Assembly: GCA_963761775.1 (NCBI GenBank) | Contig: CAVXIF010000011.1 | Location: 372,001-436,000 of the forward strand | Direction: 5' to 3' | DNA length: 64,000 nt | Source of the DNA: Parerythrobacter_A sp963761775 | GTDB lineage: Bacteria; Pseudomonadota; Alphaproteobacteria; Sphingomonadales; Sphingomonadaceae | Shown: positions 26,662 through 36,606 of the stretch, in pieces | How positions within the stretch are numbered: the first letter of the stretch is position 1 | Layout of the letters: each line of letters starts with the position of its first letter | Notes under the pieces: generated by a model | What the model was told of the DNA's origin: nothing | Database searches by the model: none | What the model saw: the letters and a program-made list of their open reading frames with translations, nothing else | Program-made: the position numbers and the translations under genes

Positions 26662-27193
26662 ATGTTCCATCGCAGCGAAAGGCTGCTGCTGCGCCCCGCA
26701 TGGGCAGAGGACTGGCGCGCCGTCTTCGATGGCGTTGCGCACGAAGTCGATTGTCCGCAATCTGGCGAGCGCGCCGTGGCCCTATGCCGAACAGGATGCG
26801 AAGGATTTCGTGGCATTGCCCGAAGATCCGCGTCACCCGCGCTTCCTGATTACGCGCGCCGATGATGCGGCTGTGATCGGGACGATCGGCATTGATCGTG
26901 TCAGGGCAGACGTGGAGCTTGGCTACTGGATCGCACGCGAGCATTGGGGTCAGGGCTACGCAACCGAAGCCGGGCGCAGCGCAATCGCGGTGGCGCGGAT
27001 GCTGGGCCATGAGGTGCTGTCTGCCGGACATTTCGTGGACAATCCCGCGTCAGGGCGCGTCCTTCGCAAACTTGGTTTCCATCCCACTGGAACTGTCCGG
27101 GATCGCCGTAGCAAGGGGCGCGCACAGCCGGCGCGGGTGGTCGAATATCGCCTGCACCTTGCACATAGCGGCACCAGCCAGCGTGCTGCGTGA
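26662..27193 (+). CDS. GNAT acetyltransferase, one frameshift
   Basis: About 176 residues after removing an extra base near 26744. Frame 1 starts MFHRSERLLLRPAWAEDW; frame 2 continues IVRNLASAPWPYAEQDAKDF, GYWIAREHWGQGYATEAGRS (the acetyl-CoA-binding Q-G-Y-A-T-E-A) and ASGRVLRKLGFHPTG. RimJ/RimL-like subgroup by pattern; substrate unknown. Good RBS (GGAGA) before ATG 26662. The break lies in GTTGCGCACGAAGTCGAT. Confidence 0.85.
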
Positions 27194-27241
27194 CTTGACA
27201 GTCATTGCAGCTTCTCACCGGCTGGCTTAACAAAGGCTTTC

Positions 27242-27850
27242 ATGTCGCAACGCAAACGCCTGACCCCACAAGAATCGCGGAATGCCGCGCTAGCCGCTGC
27301 GCGCAGCCTGTTGATGGAGTCCGGCCCGCAGGCGGTGACGCTGAAGGCCGTGGCGCAGCGGGTGGGGCGCACACATGCCAACCTGCTCCACCATTTCGGA
27401 TCGGCGTCGGGCCTTCAAAAGGCACTGGCGGCGCATCTGGCGCGCACCGTGTGCGAAACGATCAAGGATGCGGTAGAGGCAGAGCGGGCCGGGCTGGGCA
27501 GCCCGCGCGAAGTCGTGGATCTGGCGTTCGATGCTTTCGACCAGGAAGGCGCGGGCGCGCTGGCGGGCTGGATGCTGTTGACCGGGAACGAGGATGCGCT
27601 CGATCCAATTATCGAGGCCATTCACCAGCTGGTCGATGAAATCGCGCCGGAAGAAGCCCCCTGTTGCGACGCGACGAACGAGGTCGGGCGGATACACGAG
27701 GAAACGCTGAGCCTCGTGCTGCTGGCACTGGGCGATGCTCTGATGGGCGCGCCTATGGCAAAGGCGCTTGGCTTGCCACGCGATACCGCGCGCCGCCGGG
27801 CCGAATCCATGCTGACGTCGTCGCTCGCGGAGATCGAAGGAGCTGCCTAG
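27242..27850 (+). CDS. TetR-family transcriptional regulator
   Basis: 202 residues. N-terminal helix-turn-helix (residues about 12-55: VTLKAVAQRVGRTHANLLHH FGSASGLQ) is TetR/AcrR-like with a long ligand domain after it. It has a Cys-Cys pair in the C-terminal half (APCCDATNE). The stop overlaps the ygfZ stop by 4 bp (convergent). A TTGACA at 27195 lacks a convincing -10. Ligand unknown. Confidence 0.9.
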   Translation: MSQRKRLTPQESRNAALAAARSLLMESGPQAVTLKAVAQRVGRTHANLLHHFGSASGLQKALAAHLARTVCETIKDAVEAERAGLGSPREVVDLAFDAFDQEGAGALAGWMLLTGNEDALDPIIEAIHQLVDEIAPEEAPCCDATNEVGRIHEETLSLVLLALGDALMGAPMAKALGLPRDTARRRAESMLTSSLAEIEGAA

Positions 27851-28605
27851 CGGCTTTGCCATTCCGGCAGTTTGGCAGGATCGAGGTCGGCCACGCGCAG
27901 GTGATCGACGGCAAGGCCGAGCGCGGGATAGGCCGCCTTGCGCCGCTTCTCCTCCGACTGTTCCAGCGGCACCACCACCAGACGCCGGTTGACCTTCTGC
28001 CGCCAGTTCATGCGCGCGGTATTTTCCTGCCCGATATAGCAGCCCTTCTCGAACGAAACCCCGTTCAGCTCGACCGCATTGGTCTCCAGCCACAGGATAT
28101 CGCCCAGCTCGGCCCGACCTTCGGGCACGCCCAGCGACAGGCGATGCGCAAGCCACGCCTCGTCCGCACCGGCCTCGCCCCCGTTTGCCTCGCCTCTGTC
28201 CGGCTCGCACGGTGCAATCCAGCGTTCGCCCAGCGCGGCAAGGCGAGGGTCAGTGCCCGCGCCGTCACCCACATGGCCACGCCAATGCACGCCAAGCGCC
28301 GGGTCCACCGCGATGTCGATGGCCCGCCGCAAGCGATACAGCGACAGCCGCTTGACCAGCGCCTCCGCCTGCGCCGCCTCGCAATCGAGCAGCAGCGTGT
28401 CGTCGCCCGATGGCCAGACGATAAAGTCGAACATTGTCTTGCCCTGCGCACTCAGCAAGGCAGCGTAACAGGGCAGCGCTGCCTTCACATCGTTCGTCAC
28501 CAGCCCCTGAAGAAAATCCGCCACCGATTCGGTGTCGTCTTGCGGCGAGACGCGGATAACCGCGCGGTCATTCAGGCGGGTCGTTGCGGGTGCAGGCTGG
28601 GTCAT
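27847..28605 (-). CDS. ygfZ: YgfZ/GcvT-like folate-binding protein (iron-sulfur repair)
   Basis: 252 residues. The fingerprint KGCYIGQE near residue 190 identifies YgfZ/IBA57, a tetrahydrofolate-dependent protein needed for certain iron-sulfur enzymes such as MiaB. Shorter than E. coli YgfZ (326) but usual for Alphaproteobacteria. Single gene, divergent from pyrC; the 204-bp gap contains an inverted repeat and a short motif also seen before the DinG-like gene. Confidence 0.9.
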   Translation of the reverse strand: MTQPAPATTRLNDRAVIRVSPQDDTESVADFLQGLVTNDVKAALPCYAALLSAQGKTMFDFIVWPSGDDTLLLDCEAAQAEALVKRLSLYRLRRAIDIAVDPALGVHWRGHVGDGAGTDPRLAALGERWIAPCEPDRGEANGGEAGADEAWLAHRLSLGVPEGRAELGDILWLETNAVELNGVSFEKGCYIGQENTARMNWRQKVNRRLVVVPLEQSEEKRRKAAYPALGLAVDHLRVADLDPAKLPEWQSR

Positions 28606-28691
28606 GCCAGCAAGATCGGCATCGGCGGCGGCGATGCAAGTGGTGTCCTACAAGCGCCGGGTGTGACAAGATGCGCGCATATCGAATCCCC

Positions 28692-28723
28692 TTCTGTACG
28701 TCCACGAGCTTCGCTTTACAGAA
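28692..28723. repeat. Inverted repeat upstream of pyrC
   Basis: TTCTGTA (28692-28698) and TACAGAA (28717-28723) are a perfect 7-bp inverted repeat with an 18-base spacer, lying in the divergent ygfZ/pyrC region, 87 bp before pyrC. It could be an operator or a short hairpin; neither is shown. The next 50 bp are AT-rich (TTTTAATTTAATG), which may include a -10. Confidence 0.4.
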
Positions 28724-28809
28724 TGTGTTTTAATTTAATGCTTTAGGGGAAAATTGGATGTTCTCCTAACGACCGCCCGCCGAATGTCCTTCGTGAACGA
28801 ACCAGACGA

Positions 28810-29865
28810 ATGAGCCGCCCCATGAACGAATTGACCATCCGCCGTCCCGACGACTGGCACCTGCATTTCCGCGACGATGCGATGATGCGCTCCGTCGTGC
28901 CGTTTACGGCTCGCCAGTTTGCGCGGGCCATCGTTATGCCGAACCTGTCGCCGCCCGTGACCACCGCTGCGCTGGCCAGCGCGTATCGTGATCGCATTGC
29001 TGCGGCGGTGCCCGACGGTGTCGATTTCACGCCGCTGATGACGTGCTATCTGACCGATGATACCGATGCGGACGATCTTGCGGCGGGTTTTGCCGACGGT
29101 ATCTTCACCGCCGCCAAGCTCTATCCCGCCAACGCCACAACCAATTCCGCGCACGGCGTCAGCGATGTTGCCAATATTCGCGGCGTGCTGGCGCGGATGG
29201 CGGCCATCGGCATGCCGTTATGCGTGCATGGCGAGGTGACGGCGGACGAGATCGACGTGTTCGACCGCGAGGCGGTGTTTATCGAGCAGGTGATGGCACC
29301 GCTGGTCGCCGAATTGCCCGAATTGCGCGTAATATTTGAACACATCACCACCGCCGATGCCGTCAATTTCGTCGAGACGACGGGCGAGAACATCGCGGCG
29401 ACGATTACGCCGCAGCATCTGCACATCAACCGCAACGCCATGCTGGTGGGCGGAATGCGGCCGCATGCCTATTGTCTGCCGGTGGCGAAGCGCGAGAAGC
29501 ATCGGCTGGCCCTGCGCGCGGCGGCGACGGGCGGTTCGGCGGCATTTTTCCTTGGCACCGACAGCGCGCCGCATACGCGCGACGCGAAGGAAAGCGCCTG
29601 CGGGTGCGCGGGTATCTTCAACGCACCGTTCGCGCTGGAAAGTTACGCGCAGGTTTTCGACGAAGAAGGCGCGCTGGACCGGTTCGAAGCGTTTGCCAGC
29701 GAGAACGGGCCGCGTTTCTATCGCCTGCCGCTGAATGAAATGCGCATCACCCTGCGCCGCCGTCCGGTCACGGTGCCGGCAACGCTGTCGGCGGGGGGCA
29801 GCGACGTGGTGCCGTTCCATGCCGGCCAAACGCTGGACTGGTCGCTGGACTGGTCGCTGGATTAG
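28810..29865 (+). CDS. pyrC: Dihydroorotase (class II, PyrC type)
   Basis: 351 residues from ATG 28810 (an internal ATG 28822 is the other option). Zinc amidohydrolase that closes carbamoyl aspartate to dihydroorotate. RPDDWHLHFRD (His-x-His), KLYPANATTNSAHGV (carboxylated Lys), VHGEVT, ITPQHLHINRNAML and FLGTDSAPHTRDAKE (Asp) are the E. coli-type motifs. The last residues repeat WSLD twice. Its stop overlaps rarD by 4 bp (convergent). Confidence 0.96.
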   Translation: MSRPMNELTIRRPDDWHLHFRDDAMMRSVVPFTARQFARAIVMPNLSPPVTTAALASAYRDRIAAAVPDGVDFTPLMTCYLTDDTDADDLAAGFADGIFTAAKLYPANATTNSAHGVSDVANIRGVLARMAAIGMPLCVHGEVTADEIDVFDREAVFIEQVMAPLVAELPELRVIFEHITTADAVNFVETTGENIAATITPQHLHINRNAMLVGGMRPHAYCLPVAKREKHRLALRAAATGGSAAFFLGTDSAPHTRDAKESACGCAGIFNAPFALESYAQVFDEEGALDRFEAFASENGPRFYRLPLNEMRITLRRRPVTVPATLSAGGSDVVPFHAGQTLDWSLDWSLD

Positions 29866-30770
29866 GTTGCAGAGGCCGCCAACGCCGCCGCGCGGCTCTT
29901 CGCCCACATGTCGTAGACGAACACCGCCAGCGCCGCCCAGATCAGGATGAAGCACCAGAGCTGCGCCGGTTTCAGCGGCTCTCCGAATACAGTCAGGCCG
30001 AGGACGAAGACGATGGAGGGGGCAAGGAACTGAATGAAACCGAGCGTGGAATAGGCCATGCGCCGCGCAGCGATGGCGAACAGCAGCAGTGGCACCGCCG
30101 TCAGCACGCCGCCGAGCAGGATCAGCAGATTCATCCGCAGGCTGACACCGAATGCGGAGCCTTGCGGCAGACCTGCATAATACAGGGCGATGGCGGTAGC
30201 GGGCAGGAACAGGATGGCCGATTCAATGGTGAGGCCAGGCAGGGCGCCGACCGCAACTTTCTTGCGCACCAGGCCATAGCTCGCGAAGCTGACAGCCAGG
30301 GTCAGGCTTATCCACAGCGTCGTCAGCGCGCCGCCAAGCAGGAAGGCGATGCCTGCCGCTGCCAGCGCCACGGCGGTCCACTGGCGGGCGTTCAGCCGCT
30401 CGCCGAGGAAGACGGTACCGAGCATCACGTTGAGGAGAGGATTGATGTAATAGCCAAGGCTGGCGGCATAAACGAAGTTCTGCTGGATCGCCCAGATATA
30501 GACCAGCCAGTTGAGGCCGATCAGGAACGCGCTGAGGCCCAGCATCGCCATCGTGCGCGGTTCGCGAAGTGCGGCGCGGACTTCGGGCCATTGCCGCCGC
30601 GCCAGCACGATTAGCAGGCACAGCGGCACCGTCCAGATAATGCGCCAGCCAACAAATTCGAATGCCGGTACGCTGCGCACGAAGATAAGATAGACGGGCA
30701 GAAAGCCCCACAGCAGATAGGCACCAAGCGCGGCAGGCAGGCCCGAAGGTGCGGTTTTCGGCGAAGTCAT
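29862..30770 (-). CDS. rarD: RarD/EamA-family permease
   Basis: 302 residues, ten predicted hydrophobic helices. It has the RarD pattern: GAYLLWGFLPVYLIFVRSVP, FVGWRIIWTVPLC, SAFLIGLNWLVYIWAIQQN and YINPLLNVMLGTVFLGERL. Named after chloramphenicol sensitivity; the substrate is unknown. Start at ATG 30770. Confidence 0.9.
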   Translation of the reverse strand: MTSPKTAPSGLPAALGAYLLWGFLPVYLIFVRSVPAFEFVGWRIIWTVPLCLLIVLARRQWPEVRAALREPRTMAMLGLSAFLIGLNWLVYIWAIQQNFVYAASLGYYINPLLNVMLGTVFLGERLNARQWTAVALAAAGIAFLLGGALTTLWISLTLAVSFASYGLVRKKVAVGALPGLTIESAILFLPATAIALYYAGLPQGSAFGVSLRMNLLILLGGVLTAVPLLLFAIAARRMAYSTLGFIQFLAPSIVFVLGLTVFGEPLKPAQLWCFILIWAALAVFVYDMWAKSRAAALAASAT

Positions 30771-30850
30771 CGGTTCGCGCTTAGGCTTGCGTGCCCCTGA
30801 CAACAAGGACGCGGACAACGGAGGTCGGGAGCAAGAAGGAGGGTTAACCA

Positions 30851-31591
30851 ATGCGTGCTATCGCACGGGACATGCCGTTTCTTCTCCGCCTTGCTCCCCT
30901 GCTGCTTGCTTCTTTCGCGATCGGCGGATGCAGCGATGCGGCACCTGCGCCCGACACACCCGATGCGGATCCGGTGGTGCAGCGGGCGCTGAACGATCCG
31001 TTGATGATCGACCCGGACCTGTCGTCGCAGAACCTCGCCAATGCGGCGCTGTCGTTCGAGATCGGACATCCGGTGCCGCCCGAAAACGCGGATGCCCCGG
31101 CTGCACTGGCGGCACGGGAGGCGGCGCTGGAATTGCTGAAAGGCGCGGCGCCTGACCTGCAACCGGTTGCGGACGACGCAGCCGCTCCGGCCGATGCCGA
31201 GGCGCTCAATGTGCTGGGACGTTTGAAGCGGCTGGATATCGCCGAAAAATGCCTCGCCGGTGCGCGCTTCTCCGCGCTGTGGGCGACGCGTTTGCCGAAC
31301 GGGCTGGAGCCATATCCGCGCGCCAGCGTAAAGGAGGCGGCGGGCACCGATGCGGGGGCCTGCGAAGTGCGCGGCGTCATCTATCTCAGCCCGGTGGGTA
31401 TCGAGGACATCATCGCCTTCCACGCCGCCCGCGCCAGCGACGCCGAATTCGCCGTGGAATATCGCGTAGCGAAAGGGTGGCATCTTTTGTCCGCCGAGGC
31501 GGAAAATGCGCGTTTCGAGATTGCCGGCAGGACGCTGGCAGGTGGCCTGTCCGAAGTGTCGATTGCCAGTACGGTAAACGGCAAGCCCTGA
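30851..31591 (+). CDS. Hypothetical lipoprotein
   Basis: 246 residues. Signal peptide and lipobox FAIGGC (Cys27). The mature protein is Ala/Asp-rich early, with conserved-looking Cys residues at CLAGARF and GACEVRG and an alpha/beta C-terminal half (VEYRVAKGWHLLSAEAEN). I recognise no family. Divergent from rarD (81 bp) and convergent with astD (5 bp). Confidence 0.75.
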   Translation: MRAIARDMPFLLRLAPLLLASFAIGGCSDAAPAPDTPDADPVVQRALNDPLMIDPDLSSQNLANAALSFEIGHPVPPENADAPAALAAREAALELLKGAAPDLQPVADDAAAPADAEALNVLGRLKRLDIAEKCLAGARFSALWATRLPNGLEPYPRASVKEAAGTDAGACEVRGVIYLSPVGIEDIIAFHAARASDAEFAVEYRVAKGWHLLSAEAENARFEIAGRTLAGGLSEVSIASTVNGKP

Positions 31592-31596
31592 CGCGC

Positions 31597-33012
31597 TTAG
31601 CCGCTGGAAAGACCCACGCCGATGGTGGCGCGCGGTTGCTCCATTTCGGTGCTGGCGACGGGATACGCGCAATAGTCGGCGGCGTAGAATGCGGCAGGGC
31701 GGTGATTGCCCGACAGGCCCAGCCCGCCGAACGGTGCCGCCGACGACGCGCCGCTGGTCGGGCGGTTCCAGTTGATGATGCCCGCGCGGATGTTGGCCCA
31801 GAACTTGTTGTAATCCTGCGGATTACCGCCGATCAGCGACGCGGACAAGCCGAAGCGGGTGCGGTTTGCCTCGGCGATACCGGCCTCGAAATCCTTGACG
31901 CGGATGACTTGCAGCAACGGGCCGAACAGCTCGACATCCGGGCGGTCGGTCATCGCGGTGGTGTCGATGATGCCGGGCGACAGGAAGGGAAGGTTGTCGT
32001 CGGGCCGCGTCATGTGCCGGATTGCCTTGCCGCCATTGGACAGGAAATAGAGGAAACTCTCGACCAGCTGGTCCGCCGTCGCATTGTCGATCACCGGCCC
32101 CATGAAGGGCGCAGGCTCGGCGAAGGGTTCGCCCACGATCAGGCGCGAGGTCAGCGTCTTCAGTTCGTCGATAAGCGGGGCATACATGCTGTCCTTCACG
32201 ATCAACCGCCGCGCTGCGGTACAGCGTTGTCCGGCGGTGGTGAAGGCGCTCTGGATGATGAGCGTGGCGGCGTCGGTAATCTTGGGCGTGTCGATCACCA
32301 CGATGGGGTTGTTGCCGCCCATTTCCAGCGCCACGATCTTGCCCGGATTGTTGGCCAACCGCTTGTTGATGGCGATGCCGACTTGGGCGGAGCCGGTGAA
32401 CAGCACGCCGTCAACGCCGCGATGCGCGACCAGCGCCTTGCCTTCCTCCGGTCCGCCCACGCAGAATTGCGCCACGGCGGCGGAGATGCCCGCGCGGTTG
32501 AAACACTGCATCAGCAGCTCGCCGGTGGCGGGCGTCTTCTCGCTGGGTTTGAAGATCACGACATTGCCTGCGATCAAGGCGGGTACGATATGGCCGTTGG
32601 GCAGGTGGGCGGGGAAATTGTAGGGCCCGAGCACCACCATCACGCCATGCGGCTTGTGCCGGACGGCGGAGGTGCCCTTCATCGCGCTGTCGAGCTTCTT
32701 CTGCCCGGTGCGCTCGGCATAGGCGCTGACGGAGATATCCACCTTGGCCATCACCGCATCGACTTCGGTGCGTGCTTCCCACATCGGCTTGCCGGTTTCA
32801 CGCGCGATGGTGGTGGCGAGCAGGTCGGCTTCCTTGCGGACCTCGTTCACGAAACGGCGGCACAGTTCGATGCGCGTGGCAAGTGGCTGCGCTGCCCAGG
32901 CGGGCCAGGCACGGCGCGCACGATCGACCACGGCGTCGATATCATCGACCTTGCCACGCCAGACCTCCGCCCCTGTGGCGGGTTCGACGGATACGATCTG
33001 CTGTTCCGACAC
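31597..33012 (-). CDS. astD: N-succinylglutamate 5-semialdehyde dehydrogenase
   Basis: 471 residues from GTG 33012 (ribosome site GGGAG 11 bases upstream); ATG 33060 would add 16 residues. Aldehyde dehydrogenase: GPYNFPAHLPNGHIVPALIA binds NAD(P), FTGSAQVG the Rossmann turn, Glu in ALEMGGNNP, catalytic Cys in FTTAGQRCTAARR. Closest pattern is AstD of the arginine succinyltransferase pathway. No astA, astB, astC or astE is adjacent, so the gene is an orphan here; substrate could differ. Confidence 0.9.
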   Translation of the reverse strand: MSEQQIVSVEPATGAEVWRGKVDDIDAVVDRARRAWPAWAAQPLATRIELCRRFVNEVRKEADLLATTIARETGKPMWEARTEVDAVMAKVDISVSAYAERTGQKKLDSAMKGTSAVRHKPHGVMVVLGPYNFPAHLPNGHIVPALIAGNVVIFKPSEKTPATGELLMQCFNRAGISAAVAQFCVGGPEEGKALVAHRGVDGVLFTGSAQVGIAINKRLANNPGKIVALEMGGNNPIVVIDTPKITDAATLIIQSAFTTAGQRCTAARRLIVKDSMYAPLIDELKTLTSRLIVGEPFAEPAPFMGPVIDNATADQLVESFLYFLSNGGKAIRHMTRPDDNLPFLSPGIIDTTAMTDRPDVELFGPLLQVIRVKDFEAGIAEANRTRFGLSASLIGGNPQDYNKFWANIRAGIINWNRPTSGASSAAPFGGLGLSGNHRPAAFYAADYCAYPVASTEMEQPRATIGVGLSSG

Positions 33013-33413
33013 GTGGATACCGTCTCCCAATCCTGCGCCTGCATAATGGCTCGCGAGCATTACCGATCCGACCCGTAGGGGCTAGACCCTGTCATCGCGA
33101 CATGCACCATGCGCGCCCCTGTCACAGGATGGCACAGACGGTCAAATCGCAGAGCATACGGAGTTATCGCAATTGCCTGGCTGCCGCGCTATCGCGGTTA
33201 GCGGGCTGGGTATCACGAAGTGGTTAAACCGGTATTGCGTTAACCCAACGCATCTGCCATCGCTCCACCGTGTAGAGGCGAAAAATTACAATAATTCAGG
33301 TCGATTCCCTCGAACCTGGCCCTCTTGATGGTTGTCGCGAAACGAATTTGGCAGTGATGCTGCCGGCGATACCCGCCCTATGCGGGGTTGCTTGATAAAG
33401 GGGTTAAATTACC
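33013..33413. other. Gene-free region before the trimeric autotransporter
   Basis: 401 bp with no credible gene. Contains a TACAAT (33287-33292) that could be a -10, without a good -35, and an imperfect hairpin (ACCCGC / GCGGGGT around 33369-33387) in what would be the 5' leader of the 33414 gene. The base composition is more AT-rich than the neighbours. I see no repeat or RNA gene. Confidence 0.5.
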
Positions 33414-36400
33414 ATGCGTGTGAACTTCACGAAATTCGCGGTCCTGTGCGGATCCGCTTCCGGTCTGGCGCTGGCCAGCGTGGCCATCGCACCTGCCCCT
33501 GCAATGGCGGGCGAATGCCTGCTCGACACGAACGATGACGGTGTGCCGACTGTCTCGGCCACTCCCGGCCAGAGCGATACTGACGGCGGGGCGGATGCCA
33601 GTGGGTTTGAAGCCACTGCCTGCGGTGAAGGCACGATCGCTACGGGTCGCGCTTCGATTGCGTTAGGAACACGAGCGAATGCTTCCGGCAGTGGATCTAT
33701 TGCCATTGGAGGCGACCCTGATCTTACAGCAAATGTACTGGCGACAGGAAATCTGAGTATCGCTATGGGCGCTTCAGCTCGGGCCGTCGGAGACGACTCC
33801 GTTGCTATAGGAGGCTCGGCTTTTGCAAGTGAGGGTGCAGTGGCGGTTGGCCGTCGGGCTAACGGTGGGCAATTTGGCGGAAACGCCGTCGCAGTAGGAA
33901 CCGAAGCGACCGCGACCGGAGACCAAAGTGTCGCTATTGGCTTTAATACGCTAAGCCCGAGTGGGAATGCAGTATCGATCGGTGCGAATAGCCGCGCTAA
34001 TTCAGTTGCCTCGGTCGCGATCGGTGGAGGCGCTAGAGCCTTTGGTGCGAGAGGTACCGCACTTGGTTCCAACAGTAGTGCGGCTAATGTAAATTCGGTT
34101 GCGCTTGGCACTGATACCAACACTAACGCTGCAAATCAGGTCGCTGTTGGAAACCGCACTATCGGCCAGCTCGCCGCCGGTGTCGTGGGAACCGATGCGG
34201 TCAACCTGAACCAGTTAAATGCAGTCATGGCGATGGCGGCCAGCAACAACGCCAACGTAACGACCACCGGCGCAGCGGCTTCGGCTACGGGTGCAGAATC
34301 GGTTGCGCTTGGCGGTGATGCTGCAAGCATCGGCAGACGGCGCGGTCGCCATCGGTGAAGACGCGCAGGCGAGCAGCGAAAACGCGGTCGCCATCGGTCG
34401 CGGCGCAATCGCCAGCGGCTCGACTGCAGTGGGTGGCGGCGCATTGGCAACCGGCGCAAACTCGGCGGCCTTTGGTGAAAATGCTTCGGCAACGGGCGAC
34501 AACAGCAGCGCGCTGGGTGAAAACTCCGATGCCAATTTCGGCGGCGCAACTGCCATCGGTGCGGGCGCGCAGGCCGTCGGTGTCGATGCACTCGCTATCG
34601 GTTCGGACGATGCCGGTGCCGCTTTCACGACGGCAACTGGTAACTCGACAACGGCTGTCGGCGGCGAAGCACGGGCAACCGGTCCGGGTGCCACCAGCTT
34701 CGGCTGGCGCTCAAATGCGGCAAACGAGCGTTCGACCGCGCTCGGCCACCTCGCCACGGCTTTTGGCCTACGCTCGACTTCGGTGGGTGAGAATGCGGAC
34801 GCGCAGTCCGATTTCTCCACTGCCGTCGGTAACGAGAGTATCGCCAACGGCAACAACTCGGTGGCGCTGGGCAATACGGCCGTGACCGCGGGCGACGCGG
34901 CCATCGCGATCGGCAACAACAGCAACGCAACGGGCGTCGATGCTCTTGCCATCGGCGGCGACGATGCCGGTACGGGGGCGCAGGCGTTGGGCAATTCGAC
35001 CACGGCTGTCGGCGGCGAAGCAAGGGCGGCCGGTCCGGGTGCGACCAGCTTCGGCTGGCGGTCCAATGCGGCGAACGAGCGTTCGACCGCGCTGGGCCAC
35101 CTCGCCACGGCGTTCGGCCTGCGGTCCACGTCGGTCGGTGAAAATGCGGACGCTCAGTCCGATTTCTCGACCGCCATCGGTAACGAGAGCATTGCCAACG
35201 GCAATGATGCGGTCGCTATCGGTACAACGGCGGTAACGGCCGGCAACTCGACCACGGCGGTCGGCGGCCAGTCCACGGCAACCGGCCCGGGTGCAACGGC
35301 CTTCGGCTGGCGTTCCAATGCTGCTGCGGAGCGTTCGACGGCGCTGGGTCATCTCGCCACGGCGTTCGGTCTACGGTCGGTGTCCGTTGGCGAAAATGCC
35401 GACGCCCAGTCCGACTTCTCGACCGCCGTTGGTAACGAGAGCATAGCCAACGGCAACGATGCGGTCGCCATCGGAACCGAAGCCATTACTTCGGGCAATT
35501 CCACCACGGCGGTCGGCGGTCAGTCGCGGGCAGCCGGCGCGGGTGCCACGGCATTCGGTTGGCAGTCCAACGCAGCGGCCGAACGGTCCACTGCGCTGGG
35601 TCACCTCGCCACGGCGTTTGGCCTGCGGTCGGTATCGGTAGGCGAGAATGCGGACGCGCAGTCCGATTTCTCGGTCAGCATCGGTAACGAAAGCATCGCC
35701 AACGGCAACGATGCGGTCGCTATTGGCACGATGACCACGACCAGCGGCAACTCCACGACCGCTGTCGGCGGTATGGCCAATGCGGCTGGTCCGGGTGCCA
35801 CGGCGTTCGGTTGGCGTTCCAACGCGGCGAACGAGCGTTCGACTGCACTGGGCCACCTCGCCACGGCGTTCGGCCTGCGCGCTACGGCGATCGGTGAGAA
35901 TGCGGATGCACAGTCCGACTTCTCGACCGCCATCGGCAACGAGAGCATCGCCAACGGCAACAACTCGCTGGCAGTCGGTAATGCGGCTGTGACGGGCGGG
36001 GCGAATGCCATTGCTATCGGTAACGGCGCGTCGGCCACTGCGGACAACTCGTTGGCACTGGGTAACGGCGCAACGGCAACCAATGCCGGTCAGGTCGTTC
36101 TGGCCGGGCTGGACACCAGCACCACCAGCCAGACCGGCACGCTGTTCGGTGTGACAACCGATGCGAACGGCACGCTCGGCCGCACGGCGATGGCAACTGC
36201 CGTTGGCCAGGCCAACAATGCGGCGGCTATCGGCGTTAACACCGCAGCCATCGGCACGCTGGGTACCAACGTGACTGCGCTGCAGGCGCTGACCTCGGCG
36301 CAAACGGGCCAGATCAACACGCTGTTCGCTGCCTCGGCAGACAACCGCGCGGCGATCGACCGGTCCAATGAAGGCGTCGCCATGGCGCTGGCCATGGAAT

Positions 36401-36588
36401 CGCCCGGCCTGCCTGCGGGCACCAGCTTCGCCCTGTCGGGTGGCGTCGGTTACTTCGAGAACCAGGGTGCCGGTACGGTTGCCCTGTCTGCACGGGTCGG
36501 CGAGAATGCCGCATTCTCGGCAGGTGTCGGTGTCGGGTTCGACAGCGGCGAAGTCGGCGCACGTGGTGGCTTCCAAGTCGCCTGGTAA
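33414..36588 (+). CDS. Trimeric autotransporter adhesin (YadA-like), one frameshift
   Basis: About 1057 residues when an extra A near 34328 is removed. A signal peptide (to about residue 31, ...APAMA) is followed by a beta-roll head made of A-x-G-x-x-S-x-A-x-G motifs, a neck (VGTDAVNLNQLNAVMA, about residue 260), a second head with five copies of an 84-residue repeat (see repeat entry), a coiled stalk (AAIGVNTAAIGTLGTNV), and a C-terminal four-strand YadA anchor (LSGGVGYFENQGAGTVALSARVG ... GGFQVAW). Trimers of such proteins cross the outer membrane and bind surfaces or cells. The companion secreted protein lies 18 bp downstream. Confidence 0.9.
34642..36000 (+). repeat. 252-bp tandem repeats (84 residues) in the adhesin
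   Basis: Five copies beginning at 34642, 34993, 35245, 35497 and 35749; the last four are exactly 252 bp apart, the first copy is followed by an extra 99 bp. Each copy contains NSTTAVGG, a G-A-x-x-FGW-x-SNAA segment, ERSTALGHLATAFGLR and ENADAQSDFS. The high DNA similarity implies recent duplication or gene conversion, so copy number should vary between strains. Confidence 0.9.
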
Positions 36589-36606
36589 GGGGTTACAAAC
36601 TCGGTC

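Noticed and set aside
27195..27229. TTGACA at 27195 as promoter for the TetR gene
   Set aside because: No suitable -10 at 16-18 bp; kept only as a weak hint.
31249..33078. 609-codon plus frame antisense to astD
   Set aside because: No domain, no RBS, and it is exactly opposite a well-conserved gene.
34642..36000. CRISPR-like periodic repeats
   Set aside because: 252-bp period lies inside a coding frame and encodes protein repeats; no spacers or cas genes.
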